Positions 12,411 to 24,034 of a DNA stretch of 64,000 nt are shown in pieces (position 1 is the stretch's first letter; each line of letters begins with the position of its first letter). The DNA is from Bolinopsis microptera (taxonomy: Eukaryota; Ctenophora; Tentaculata; Lobata; Bolinopsidae): positions 4,829,538-4,893,537 of the forward strand of contig NC_087084.1 of assembly GCF_026151205.1 (NCBI RefSeq), written 5' to 3'. The notes beneath the pieces are model-generated. The model was not told the DNA's origin and searched no databases. It was given only the letters and a program-made list of their open reading frames with translations. The translations under genes were made by a program, and so were the position numbers.

Positions 12411-12742
12411 GGGAAAAATCTTGCTCCATAAGTTGTTGACCAACCGAACATGTAACCTGCCAGAAACCCCTTTGGGGCTGTACCCGGCTCACCGTACACT
12501 ACGTACCATTACTTCGACAACTATTGGCAAAGGCCCAACTCACTTTCGGGCGAGAGTGAAAATCAGTACGAGAGTGAAATCTGTTTCACTCAAATAGTTT
12601 AGGTTTTGTCGCAATAATGGTACGGTTTTCTCTACTTCTTTGGATAATCTGAACTGTCCACATGAGAAATTGACTTGGTTATGGTTTATTTCCCTAGGGA
12701 AATTGTATCAGGGTATGAAGTTTTAGCTTAACAAAAGAATTC

Positions 12743-12893
12743 ATGAATCAGGACTCAAGATCAGGACTCAAGAATCAGGACTCATGATTCAGGACTCAAG
12801 AATCAGGACTCAAAAATCAGGACTCAAGAATCAGGACTCAAGAATCAGGACTCTTGATTCAGGACTCAAGAATCAGGACTCGAGAATCAAGAG
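12743..12893. repeat. 14-bp minisatellite (AAGAATCAGGACTC)
   Basis: About ten tandem copies of AATCAGGACTCAAG with a few variants (CATGATTCAGG, CTTGATTCAGG). An open frame through it is a by-product of the repeat. Confidence 0.9.
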
Positions 12894-13811
12894 GAATAAT
12901 ATACATACGCGACATATTAATATCAGACAGTTCAGCCGTTATCCACTCCATATCAAAAAGCTACATAAAACTTCAAGTCATCATACTATCATAATCACTA
13001 AGTCACAGGGCCGCATTATAGCTGATAAACTAAATGACAAAATAACCTCAGAAAATCCATGTTAGCACGATAAAATACTATCTTAGATAAAATAAAAAAT
13101 AATATTTTTACTTCGAGCTGAAAAATTCCAACCGTCGGATCAAATCGATGCATGAATTGCTTTCAACTACCATGTTATATGAATAATATTTTCAGCCATT
13201 TATTTTCAAACTGCGATATTTAAATAAATCTCCTTTTTAAAACTAAAATACGATTGAATTCCTGAGGGTCACAAGCGTCTTATCAATATCATGAGTATTC
13301 GATACATGCGTCCATATCGGGTTAAAATACGTCTGAACTTCTCAGTATGAACTTATAAAGCATTTGAAATGAGTAAGTTAGCAAATATAAGGTTTTCTCA
13401 AACGTTCTGCCTTAATGCAAATTTATGAGCTGTATGGCCGTATGATACAAATTTAAATACTTGGGTATCTTTATTTTTTAAATTCTTATAAATCGTGTTT
13501 AGTTTTATCTAGATCTGAAGTTATACATATCAAATTTAGTCTAAAGTCGACTAATTCGCATTGAATGAAGCTCAAGGAGGAAATTGATTATTATTTATGA
13601 AAGCAAAATTGTACCCTATAAAATTGTGAACATAAGTTTAAAATATCTGTATCATGAGCAATTTGTATCAAACGGCCATCAGTCTCACACAGTAGATCAA
13701 GTTGCAGTCTTAGACCATTTTAGGCGTTCATTAGCCTCAAGGCGTTCATACTGTTATTTATTCAAGGTTTTACAGTTCTCAATCCCATGTAGAGGGAATA
13801 TAAACTATCTG

Positions 13812-16800
13812 TTATGAGACAATCCTGCTAACTGGTAACACAGCATCACATCCTACCACCCTTGTCTCCCAGTCGTGCTCCCACTTACCTCCCTCTCCTT
13901 CAGGCATACACTCTGCCTTCACCAGCCGGAGTATGTGGCCCTTTTCATACCGGCTGTTACAAATAATGTCCCCTTTCAGGGCCCTGTTCTTCTGACAGGT
14001 CACACTCTTCACGAAGAAGGGAAACTTGTTGTACCTCCTCACGTAGTACGTCTCCAGCTCACAGATACTCATTTCCTTGAGACCCTTGGTTACCCGGTAG
14101 AGGATCTCTGTTCTCTCCACCCGGTTGTAGTAGTTTTCCGGGGTTCCGGTGGATGCGGTCACACCGCTGGGTGTCACGTACCCGTAGTAGAAGGTCATGT
14201 CTTCAGAGGGCTGTCTGGTGTGAATCTTGTTCTTTTTTATGTGTCTGGCAGACCTGGAACGTTTCTTGCGACGAGTCAGGGGACCCTCACCATCGTACCC
14301 GGGGACCTGAAAAACGGTTTAGTTCAACTCTGGTGCCGTCAGAAAGTGTGATATGTTGGAGCATGAAGATATGAACTACGGTGTTTTATCTTGGTGTCGT
14401 CATCATTGACTGATTATCTAATTATGTTGGAATTGAATTAGGCTGGGAGTACGGCCAAAAGATAAAATCCACATTCCGCAAGGAAGCGCACGACAGGCAT
14501 ATAATCCATGTAAATAAAAAATTCTGGAATCAAGACAAGGTTTTTTCAAGGAACTTCAAGTTATTATACCAGTTATACGTATTGATTATATGGATAAAGT
14601 CTCCAGGACTGTCGTAAAATGATGGGATGAAATACATGCAATGTCCTCTAGGATCCTGTAGAAAGGTGATGTTATTAAAATGATAAAAAAGAAATAATCT
14701 TTCATTGTCGCGACAAAAAACCTGTCATCCTTCGTGATAGCGACCAATGTTATCACTCTGTGAGAATGCCAAAGAATGTCTAATCAGTGCATGCTCAAAG
14801 AAGGCATCCCGGCACCACTTTTATTAGTATTACTTTATTTTCTAGGGAAGTACGTGGATATTATGAATATTCCAAGTAGTGACCGGCAGGTTTCTATGAA
14901 GTCCGGCGAATCAAGAGGAGAATGTGGTTGGCATTTCTGAGAAAAGTCGTGAACAAAATTAGGTTGATTATTACCATAAAGTCTAGCTGCAGAATAACCG
15001 GCGAGAAAAACCAGGAAAACTGAAGGAGTCACATGACTAGAATTAGATAGGTAATTCTGGGAAACCTTGTGGGTACGTTGAAGTTCAAGTGGGTACGTTG
15101 TATTGATCAAACATGCGATAGGCTAGTACGAAAAATTTAGAATCATGTCCCAATGTGATGAAATGGTCGAATCTTTAATGTTGAATAGAGGGATTTAAAG
15201 GATTGTGCCTGCATCGAAATAAGTGGCAATAGTTATTTCGTAACGGTCTCGATAGGACCTTAGGGCTTAGACCTGAACATTTAACCAAAAGTTGGTGAAG
15301 AGATCTGAAGAGTATTTTCAGGTGGTGAAATATGATTTGCAACATTTCATTTCACGATGCTTTCAATAATTGGAGCTTGTTTGGTTTTAGTTTAACGTAG
15401 ATGTTTGGCTTATAAAAACGCACAATAAATTCAAATGTATTGACTTCACTTTACTTTACTTTAGGAATCTGAACTCCTCAGAATCAGCTGAGGATTATCA
15501 GCTGTTTTTCAGATACTCGGAAAATGCTAAAGCATACCTTGAGGCTTATGAATGATTATGTTTCAAATAATTTTGAGCGATAGAGCAAAAATTCTTGAAT
15601 GGAGAAATGTTATCGATCACAATTGAAATATTTGACAATTAATTCATTCGAACTTCCATCAAATAAATTCCTTTACAATAGTGCATTTGAAACTACGCTC
15701 TTCTTTTTCTATTGGGTCTATTATTTTAGTATTAGAGATGACAAAGATATCATAGTTAATCAAACTTTGAAGACATTTGTTGAAGGATCCCATTTCTGAC
15801 TTGTACTTGATGTTGGTTTGTGCGTGGTGTGAATTTGCCACCTGATTAAATGAACTTCAGGAGAAATAACTGAAAGTTTAACAATGCTTAAAGAGAAATG
15901 GAGGAATTTGACAAATTTTAGTGTTTGATTTAATTTTGGTAAAACTATCAAAAGTTGAATCTTTGTCGTGGTCGGCTTATCACTCATGTTCGATATCCAG
16001 ACAAAAGAAATTCTCCCACGTTTATGAAGAAGAAAATGAATGATTGCTCATGCTACGAGTAAATTCTGTTTCACTCTTGGACTGTAGGAATGCCAGTTAT
16101 ATATTACTATATTACCTGAGATTCGGCGGAATGACAGGCTGAACGCCGCCCAATAAGTTACATGCAATATGTGATTGCTCGCGTGGTTCAAATAATTCGG
16201 ACGAATGCCCGAATCTCCACAGAATTCTATGGAATTCATCCTTGCAAGGACTGGGACCCTGTTTTTCATTCTGAATAATATTCAAAATCGCGGTTTAATG
16301 ATAGGCTGGAATATAGGCCACTACAGTATATCAAATATTCTATTTGGGTAGGTCTTGACTTCTCGTCCCCCAGGGAATTACTCCCATTCCCTAAAATTCT
16401 TGAACCTGGCTCTTAATCCATGTTAATAATCCACACCATAGTGCATGGTTTTCAATAATTGGAGGTTTCCATCAGTTCTGGGGAACAATCCATCAGTTCT
16501 AGAGAACAATTCTCGATAGAATTTAAACCGCAACTAGCTGCCAACTTAACCGCTGGTTCACCAAAATAAGTTAAAGTAGCATTACCTACCCATGACTCAC
16601 GCACCTAATACCTATACGAAGAAGCGGGAGTAGAACGAGACTAAAGTCGCCTCCTTTAATTCGAAATAATTTTAAACTCCCAAAATTGAAGTTTACAGTA
16701 CCTATTCAACCCTATTGGTCTGTTAGTGTTATTGTGCTACTCATCACTTTCTTATGTTAGTAGAGTACCATGACCACGCGTTATCAAATTTACGTACTCT

Positions 16801-19800
16801 GAACTGACTTAGGGGCCATCTATACTTAGGACGTCCGCCAAAATCGCAGATTTTCAGATCATCCCCATGTCCGGGTTTGTCCGAATTTTCAAAGCCACCC
16901 CCCCCCCCCCCCCCCCCCCTCCTCCCCCGGACGTCCGGATTTCCAGCTGCTTTTAAGAGTAAAAATAAAACCAACTCAAATTCATTGTTAATAAAATTCA
17001 AAGAGTTGACATAAAATTCAAGGAGTTGAAATAAATGGGACTTTTTCGTTAATTCTGCCCAAATTTCCGGACGTCCGAATTTTCAAAAACCACCCCCCTC
17101 CCCCTGTCCGGATTGTCCGAAATTCCAAAATCACCCCCTCCCTAGTTGCCGGACGTCCTAAGTAGATGACCCCTTAATGAATTCTGAATAAAGCTCTATA
17201 ATCGTTCAACAACGTCATTTCCAGTAGAATTGCCCAAACAAGATCAATTCAGTCTAAAAATTGCGCAGATTCTATTAAAAGTGTTACATATTCACATATC
17301 CATAGATGTTTAAATTGAATTCACGGCTCGTTGACTTACAAGTACATATAATTATAATTATATTGTATAGCAAAGGTTCGTAAACAGCTATTACTTAAAA
17401 ATTATTTGTATAATCTAGAATATAGAACGCAGTTTTAGGTAATATCTTACTTGTAGATGAGTCGCCTCAGCGGTGAAAGTTCTGTTCGCCTCTAGCACTC
17501 GGAGAGTTTTCTGCACTCTAACGGGCTCGGTCTGTCTCCCGAGCTTGTTGTATTCTTCTACACAATTTTCTTGGACTAGGTCGTTAGCTGAGAATAAGTT
17601 ACTGGGTTAGGATATGAATAAACTTTCATGAATTTAAAAAATTTTGAAAATGAGTTACTGGGAGTACTATAGTTCTGAAAACGACAAATAAACTGATAAT
17701 GTTTCGTGGTGAATGCCAAAGGACACAAAGTTATGATTTTATCATTAGACATAAATGCTATTTTAAGTTGCTATCCATGACCACCAAAATTTAGCTCCAT
17801 AAAATCATACTCTTCATTTCTTCTGTTATTAAATTACAGGCAGGGATAGGACGATGACTTGGCAAGGGTATATATTATGTAGTAGTTACAGAATTACAAA
17901 TCTTCTGTAGCAATATTACAAACTCGGTTTACCACCCCCTGCATCGAAAATATGCTACCAATAGCGCGAAATGAGGGCTGAAGACCGCAGTTAATAAACG
18001 ATTATTACCCAGTACTACGTCTACCTTGAGGTAATTCCGAGCTGTCTAGCGCGAGGCCCAACTATAATGAGCTTTATGCCGCCAGAAGATACGAGGAATA
18101 ATATTTTTAATTTTAAAACGTTGACCCTGGGTCTAAGTTGAAGTTATGAATGAGCACACGAGCTCATTCGTAAAAGTGCGCAGTACAGATACCTGATTTC
18201 AGTGACATTTCGTAACGAAGATTATTCTAAGTATTTAAAATATTTAACGTCGTAACAATCACGCTTGAGGGCGGTGAGTTTTAAAACCACAATAAAGTAA
18301 AATAAAGAATGCGATGGATTTACACAAAGAAATTTTTAGATTTACTGGCTCAGGTTGGCACGCATTGGTATTTCAAAACCTCAATCTGGACTATCGGGAT
18401 CCACCCAGGATGCTTTGATCGTTTTTCAGATCCATGGTTTAAAAAAAGAGTTAAAGACCCCGCCTTTTTGTGCCGTAGATTATTTCTCCGCAGAAATGGA
18501 TTAGAAACCGCATGGCGCTTGAAATATTTGATTTCAGATTAAGATTTATTATATTATTATTCATAATTCAGACTAGAAAATGAATTTCTGGTGATTAAAT
18601 TGGCTGCTTTGACTTTTTACGGTGTCAAAAGTGTTTCACCAACTCCAAGTTTATGTGTCTGGAATTTGACGTATTGAAATACCAATTTTGACTCTATATC
18701 CACATTTATTCACCATGGGTTTGTTTGTTATTAAATAGTTTTTCATAAATTTTTGGATTTAGATTAATTCGATGTAATGGGTCCAAGTTACTGCGGACAT
18801 AGTTCACTATGTGTTTACCGTGTTTGGGTGCCCATCATATTCTACAGATGGGGGCGATATTTTGAACGATTCTATTTTATATTCATCTATTGCTGTACTC
18901 TGTAAAATTTGAAAAGTATTTAATAAAAAAAATGTATTTTTACGAACAACTTTCCGCTATGATGCAAGTGTCAAAAATGTCATCTATAATTGAGAAAATA
19001 TAAAACTTGACCGCTTTGCCAATGCCAAAAGTAACAATTTGCGGATGGAAATTTATAGGTTGACGTGACTTTTAATTAGTCACAGCTGTAACTGAGGCTG
19101 TTACATTACGATATCTTATAGAATTAGATACATTGTGCACCGTGAGGTGCAGTTAAAACTTTTTCAAGCTCATTATAACTTTATGAGTGAAAATAAATAC
19201 AGTAATTTCCAAGCATCTTTTAAAAATTAGGTGCACAAACACAGACTTCTTTTGTCTCTCAGAAATGTGTTTCTGTGAAAGCCTAGGTTAGTAATAGTAA
19301 GTCAGTAATGGTAAGTTAGTTGTAATTTATAAGGCTGGTCAAGGTGGGACGATGAGACCATCGAAAATTTAAAAAATTTCCTCACGCAATCGCAATTATG
19401 TAAAAATCACACTTTTTACAGCACCAGATTTCTTAACTTTAGAATTAATCTGAAAAGCAAAATGATGTCATTTAGGTGTCGACACACGCACAACGACACG
19501 AGATTTCAATTATAAACCAGGAATCAGTTGTCTTTGATAGAGGCGGCGTAGAGGATACTTTCGTTATCACAGTAATAGCGCTTAAACCAACTAACGTGGA
19601 AGGAAGTGTCGATAGTGGCTTAAGAGCGATGATACTACTATTTAATCACGTAATCTTATCGTAAAACTGAGAGATTGTAATTTATTCACTTATAGGTGTT
19701 TCCGAAAGTCCTTTGAAATTGAATCTTGAGAAATAAAATTTTTAAGCTCGATATTTGTAAATATGGTCCCGGTCTGGCACGGTGCCCATATCTTAAATCT

Positions 19801-20642
19801 GAACGGTTTCCCCCGGGAAAAATACCTTAATCGGGATTCAGGGACTCCACCCTTCCAATAACACGTGTTTCTAGAGTCACTTCTCAGTTATCTTGGTAAT
19901 TGAATTTCCCGTCCAATTAGGCTCCAAATTTTGTAGAGGACGTGGTCTGTAATTCAAATTAGGATTGAACGTACGGGACATTTCCTGGTCATAAGAGGTG
20001 GAGCTAGCGTGCCAACCTAAGCCGGTTTGGAATTTCCAAAAAGCCTGGCTGATTTGGGGTCCTGGCTGAATAGGGCCTGATTGATTGGGGACCTGAGTGG
20101 AGACAGAACTCGGCCTTAGAAACAATTGGTAATGGAAAATATTCCCTTTGTCGACCAAGTTTATTTACCAAGATTACCAATCTTACGAATTTGGTAAGCC
20201 ATAAGTATCTCCTCCTAATCTAAACAAGAAAATTACCATACACCTATAACAATTATTACAAATACAATGATCAAATTAACTTTGCAGGGTGCAAATCCTT
20301 AGTCAATGATGATGTCAATGCTGTACATGAGTGAAACTTTATCCACACTATAATGTGTTTTAGGTCGAATGTTTCGAGTTTTCTTGGGACTGATATTTTA
20401 ATTGAACCAAAAACATCAAACCTAAAATTGTGGCCTGATTTTATTAGACTTTACTTCAAAACTACGGGGAAAAAGTTTTACAATATGTACGTGATTATAA
20501 AACATTTCCCACCATATTCCCCACACCACTACACCTCACGTTATAAATAGAACTACTAACCAGTTATAGTGGATGACCTGGGTCTCCTCGAGTAGACAGC
20601 AGGAGCAAGCACCGCGAGCAGTTGTAGGATCAATATTTGTAC
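13812..20642 (-). CDS. Secreted cystine-knot ligand, trunk/PTTH-like or IL-17-like; three exons, first exon missing
   Basis: Exons joined by phase: 20561-20642, 17451-17587 and 13812-14306, 237 codons plus stop. The first encodes a hydrophobic signal core (ILILQLLAVLAPAVYS). The next is a propeptide with one Cys (ENCVEEYNKLG). The last opens with a polybasic RRKKR, a likely furin site, then a mature part of about 150 residues with five Cys: SIC, FPFFVKSVTC, DIIC, KAEC and a final VVGCDAVLP. The 'FP-x-x-V-x-x-x-x-C ... C ... W-x(5)-V-G-C' spacing is that of the trunk/PTTH and IL-17 folds, where the last Cys is normally part of C-x-C; here the second Cys is Ala. Exon junctions agree in phase (0, 1, 0). 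The exon with the start ATG was not found; the signal exon begins in phase 0 after an acceptor at 20643. Function as an extracellular signal is inferred. Gene and domain confidence is good, family choice is open. Confidence 0.7.
14400..16808. other. Intron of the ligand gene, with one MITE copy
   Basis: No further exon is recognised. Open frames at 14835-15110 and 15599-15987 lack domains. A deleted copy of MITE family A lies at 16112-16155. Confidence 0.4.
16112..16155. mobile_element. MITE family A, shortened copy 1
   Basis: TTACCTGAGATTCGGCGGAA then ATGACAGGCTGAACGCCGCC and CAATAAG. Matches the copies at 31977, 37029, 37816 and 40535 but lacks the middle section. Confidence 0.75.
16809..17177. 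mobile_element. TTAA-associated MITE with poly-C core
   Basis: The left end TTAGGGGCCATCTATACTTA (then GGACGTCCG) is the inverse of the right end CGGACGTCCTAAGTAGATGA (then CCCCTTAA). Internal GGACGTCC palindromes repeat, and a run of about 26 C residues followed by a C/T-rich stretch lies at about 16896-16929. The TTAA-like ends suggest a piggyBac-type non-autonomous element. Confidence 0.65.
17588..20560. other. Intron of the ligand gene; no confirmed exon
   Basis: Mostly AT-rich. A minus-strand open stretch at about 19880-20096 after an acceptor has exon-like composition (rich in Pro, Gln, Trp), but its phase does not fit between the flanking exons, which already join cleanly. Confidence 0.4.
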
Positions 20643-22789
20643 CTGAAATATTTAGTCATTACCCGCTGAAACTTGTTACCGATGCATTTCGAACAATGTA
20701 GCAAAGCAGACAGCTTTTACAGACTCCTCCTCAGAGGAGTAATGACTCTGCTCTTTACCATTCGACCCAACCCGGATTGAGATGACCTTTGTTGTTCCTA
20801 AGCCGATCAATATAATGACTCAAGATTCCTCATTCCCATAATGGCCAAGATTGATTACTATTAGGATCAGTTTTCATCGCTGACTTCACATCTTAGCGAT
20901 TTACAAAATAGCTTGAATACCATTCAATTAGCCAAATAAGGAGGAAACCCCAATTAAATCAGTCATTCCATGTCCGTGTACTGCACCCCAACAAGCCACG
21001 ACACGAGAGGGTCTATCTTAAATCCAAGACCAAAGGATATGGCGCGACTTTACCAACAACTTGCTGGTCTACCCTTGGAGAGAGACTTTGTCAATTCTTG
21101 GAGAGAGGGGTGGTACCTATCACGCCAAGCGTCAGTGTTTCCCGCGAGTCACGCCATGATCTAGCCTTTCTAGCTGGAACTCTCCTGGAAACTGTCTATT
21201 TGAGGGAGGGGCATGTTGGCATGATCTCGAGTAAGAGTGTCTGTTTGCCTCAAAGAAATTTCGAGAAGCTGGGTAAAGACCAGGTATGCCTGGGTAAAGA
21301 TCGTACCGTCTGTAAACAATGTTGGAGAGGTCATGTTGTATGATTATCACAATCAGCAATAATGATCGGCTGGAAATGTGATTTGATCTGATTGAATTTC
21401 ATTAAATACAATGAAACTACCGCTACCCGCATAAGGTCGGTTAGGATGGGATTTGATTGTTTGCAGCAAACTTCAGTTACTTAGAAAACCGTTTTGCAAC
21501 GAAGTAAACGATCTTTAAAATAGCAGGGACGACGAATACTTCGATTGGCAGATATCTCCTGCAAAACACCGTGAAAAACTAGGCATGCTCCTCGAATGGT
21601 TCTTGGATTGTTTAAATTTATACAATTCGGTTTGAATTCATAAATTAGTATTTGAGAACTTGAGCACTAAGGAGGTAACACTCTTCACGCCCCAGTTAGC
21701 ATGCCGAGAACATAGGATCCCGTAATACCTGCTAAACTGGGTTACCGGCTAAACTGGACTACCTGCTAAACTGGCAATCTCCGAACCGGCTGAAAGCAGG
21801 CACCGAAGAAATGTTTACCTGAGAAGCTACCACACTAAAAAACGAGGACAGTGCTGAATATCAAATTAAATGAGGGTTAAATTTCAACAGAAAGAGAAGT
21901 TTTTAACACTGAAAACAGTTTAATCCCTTACAAAATTGCGGTTCCATCATACTGGAAAAAAAAACGTGGACCAGAAGTAACCTTAAACTCGATAATACCG
22001 TCATCCAATTACTGTACTATATAAATGATAAAATTAACAGCCTTAAATTCTCTTCTGCAGAAAGACTTACCCTCATGTTCAATAAGATTACTTCCTTGGT
22101 TGGATATCACCGATGGTGTGAAAGAAGAAAACAGATCTGTGACGAGATGCAAAAAATGAGATCAACTTGTCTTATAAGCACGCTTATATATAAACACAAA
22201 CAGGAATTCTATTTGGCACGAAGTACGATGAAGAAAGCAATACCGATGCGGTAGGTGTACTGGGGAGGTGGCGGGAGAGAGCTGGGCCGGCCTCAACGTG
22301 AGGCAGCTCGTCACGTGACAAATCACGTGACCAGATCAACAGTGCACGTGGGCAGCTCTAGCTGGTCACGTTACTCGCCCTCGCTTCCTCTTGAGCTGAC
22401 ATTACGTATGCTTTAATTAATATGGGACCGTCTCTTGGTGACGGAGTTTGGATCGCAAAAAAGTCAGATCCGGTAGTATCTCTTACGGGGAAGGGGGCGG
22501 TAGTAAGCATCGACGTCATCATGAACAAAAAAAAAATGAATTGACAGAAATGATGGCGTCATGGGGTTGGTTAACAAGGTATATGTTATATATTTTACAG
22601 AGGGTCTAGGCGGGTCATTACAGGTGAGACAGGGTATAACGGCGGTCCCCTTTGCGCTGTCTCGCTAGCCAGACACAGTCGCTGTGGAGTGCCTGTACTG
22701 GCACGTGCCGGAACACGATACAGCGCAGATCAGTGGCATTAGTCGATATACCCTGCCCCACTCTCCGCTAGTAGTACAGGACCAAGCCC
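20643..22789. other. Upstream region of the ligand gene; CACGTG cluster at 22310-22375
   Basis: The missing first exon of the ligand gene may lie here, but I could not fix it. Near 22310-22375 there are four CACGT(G) sites in 65 bp: GTCACGTGAC, ATCACGTGAC, TGCACGTGGG and GTCACGTTAC. Short direct repeats of GCTAAACTGG occur at about 21731-21775. Confidence 0.4.
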
Positions 22790-22794
22790 CGCGG

Positions 22795-23745
22795 CACTCC
22801 CCTCTCCAACTATCCGCCACATAGCCACTAGGGCACTTCCTTAATCTCACTAACTATCAGCCACATAGCCACTAGGGCACTCCCCTCTCCAATTATCCGC
22901 CACATAGCCACTAGGGCATTCCCTTAACCTCACTTACTATTATAGCAACATAGCCACTGGGGCACTCCCCTCTCCAACTATCCGCCACATAGCCACTAGG
23001 GCACTCCCTTAACCTCACTAACTATTATAGCAACATAGCCACTGGGGCACTCCCCTCTCCAACTATCCGCCACATAGCCACTAGGGCATTCCCTTAACCT
23101 CAATAACTATCAGCAACATATCCATTAGGGCCTCACTAACTATCAGCAACAGAGCCATTTGGACACTCCCTGAACCTCACTAACTATCTGCAACATATCC
23201 ATTAGGGCCTCACTAACTATCAGCAACAGAGCCATTTGGACACTCCCTTGACCCACTAACTATCAGCAACAAAGCCATTAGGGCACTCCCTTAACCTCAC
23301 TAACTATCAGCAACAAAGCCATTAGGGCACTCCCTTAACCTCACTAACTATCAGCAACAAAGCCATTAGGGCACTCCCTTAACCTCACTAACTATCTGCC
23401 ACAAAACCACTAGGTTCCCTTGCCAACTATGATCCGCCACAGCTAGCCACAAGAATCCCTCTCCAACTAGCAGCCACATAGCCACCAACTATCAGCCACA
23501 GAGCCACTAGGTTCCCTCGCCAACTTTCAGCCACATAGCCACCAACTATCAGCCACAGAGCCACTAGGTTCCCTCGCCAACTTTCAGCCACATAGCCACC
23601 AACTATCAGCCACAGAGCCACTAGGTTCCCTCGCCAACTTTCAGCCACATAGCCACCAACTATCTGCCACAAAACCACTAGGTTCCCTCGCCCACTTTCA
23701 GCCACATAGCCACCAACTATCTGCCATGCAGAGCCACTAGGTTAC
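22795..23745. repeat. Minisatellite with 44-bp and 57-bp related periods
   Basis: Repeated blocks such as CACATAGCCACTAGGGCACT and ACTATCAGCAACAAAGCCAT with a 44-bp period for most of the array, changing after about 23480 to a 57-bp period (AGCCACTAGGTTCCCTCGCC). The long minus-strand open frame through it simply reads the repeat. Confidence 0.9.
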
Positions 23746-23850
23746 AATACAGTTAATACTCTAATAGAGTTATAGGCATCATCAAATTATAGTGTACAGG
23801 TGTACGTTAACTAACCAACACAACGTCATAATCATATTGTCAATCCAAGC

Positions 23851-23871
23851 ATAATAATAATAATAATAATA
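23851..23871. repeat. (ATA)n tract, probable 3' tail of the retrotransposon
   Basis: Seven ATA trinucleotides lie downstream of the minus-strand ORF2. CR1-group elements end in short tandem repeats instead of poly-A, so this is the likely 3' terminus. Confidence 0.6.
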
Positions 23872-24034
23872 GGATTATGGCCACATGGCCATCTCGACAA
23901 AACTTGAAACCCAACTGCACTCTACGCTATTGCAGTTCGCACAATATTATAATCAAAAAGAAAAATGTTCCTATCCGGAACATTTAATGATTAATTATTT
24001 TTAGGACGTTAACATGTAGTTCTGAATTTAACAA

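Noticed and set aside
13875-14374. Plus-strand open frames of 158 and 73 codons
   Set aside because: They are antisense to the cystine-knot exon, which has the recognisable motifs and splice sites on the minus strand.
19877-20096. Possible extra exon of the ligand gene
   Set aside because: Composition is exon-like and an acceptor precedes it, but its ends do not fit the phases of the neighbouring exons, which join cleanly without it.
23427-23705. Minus-strand frame with repeated VAESWRGNLVALW
   Set aside because: The period matches the 57-bp minisatellite and the peptide is a consequence of the repeat.
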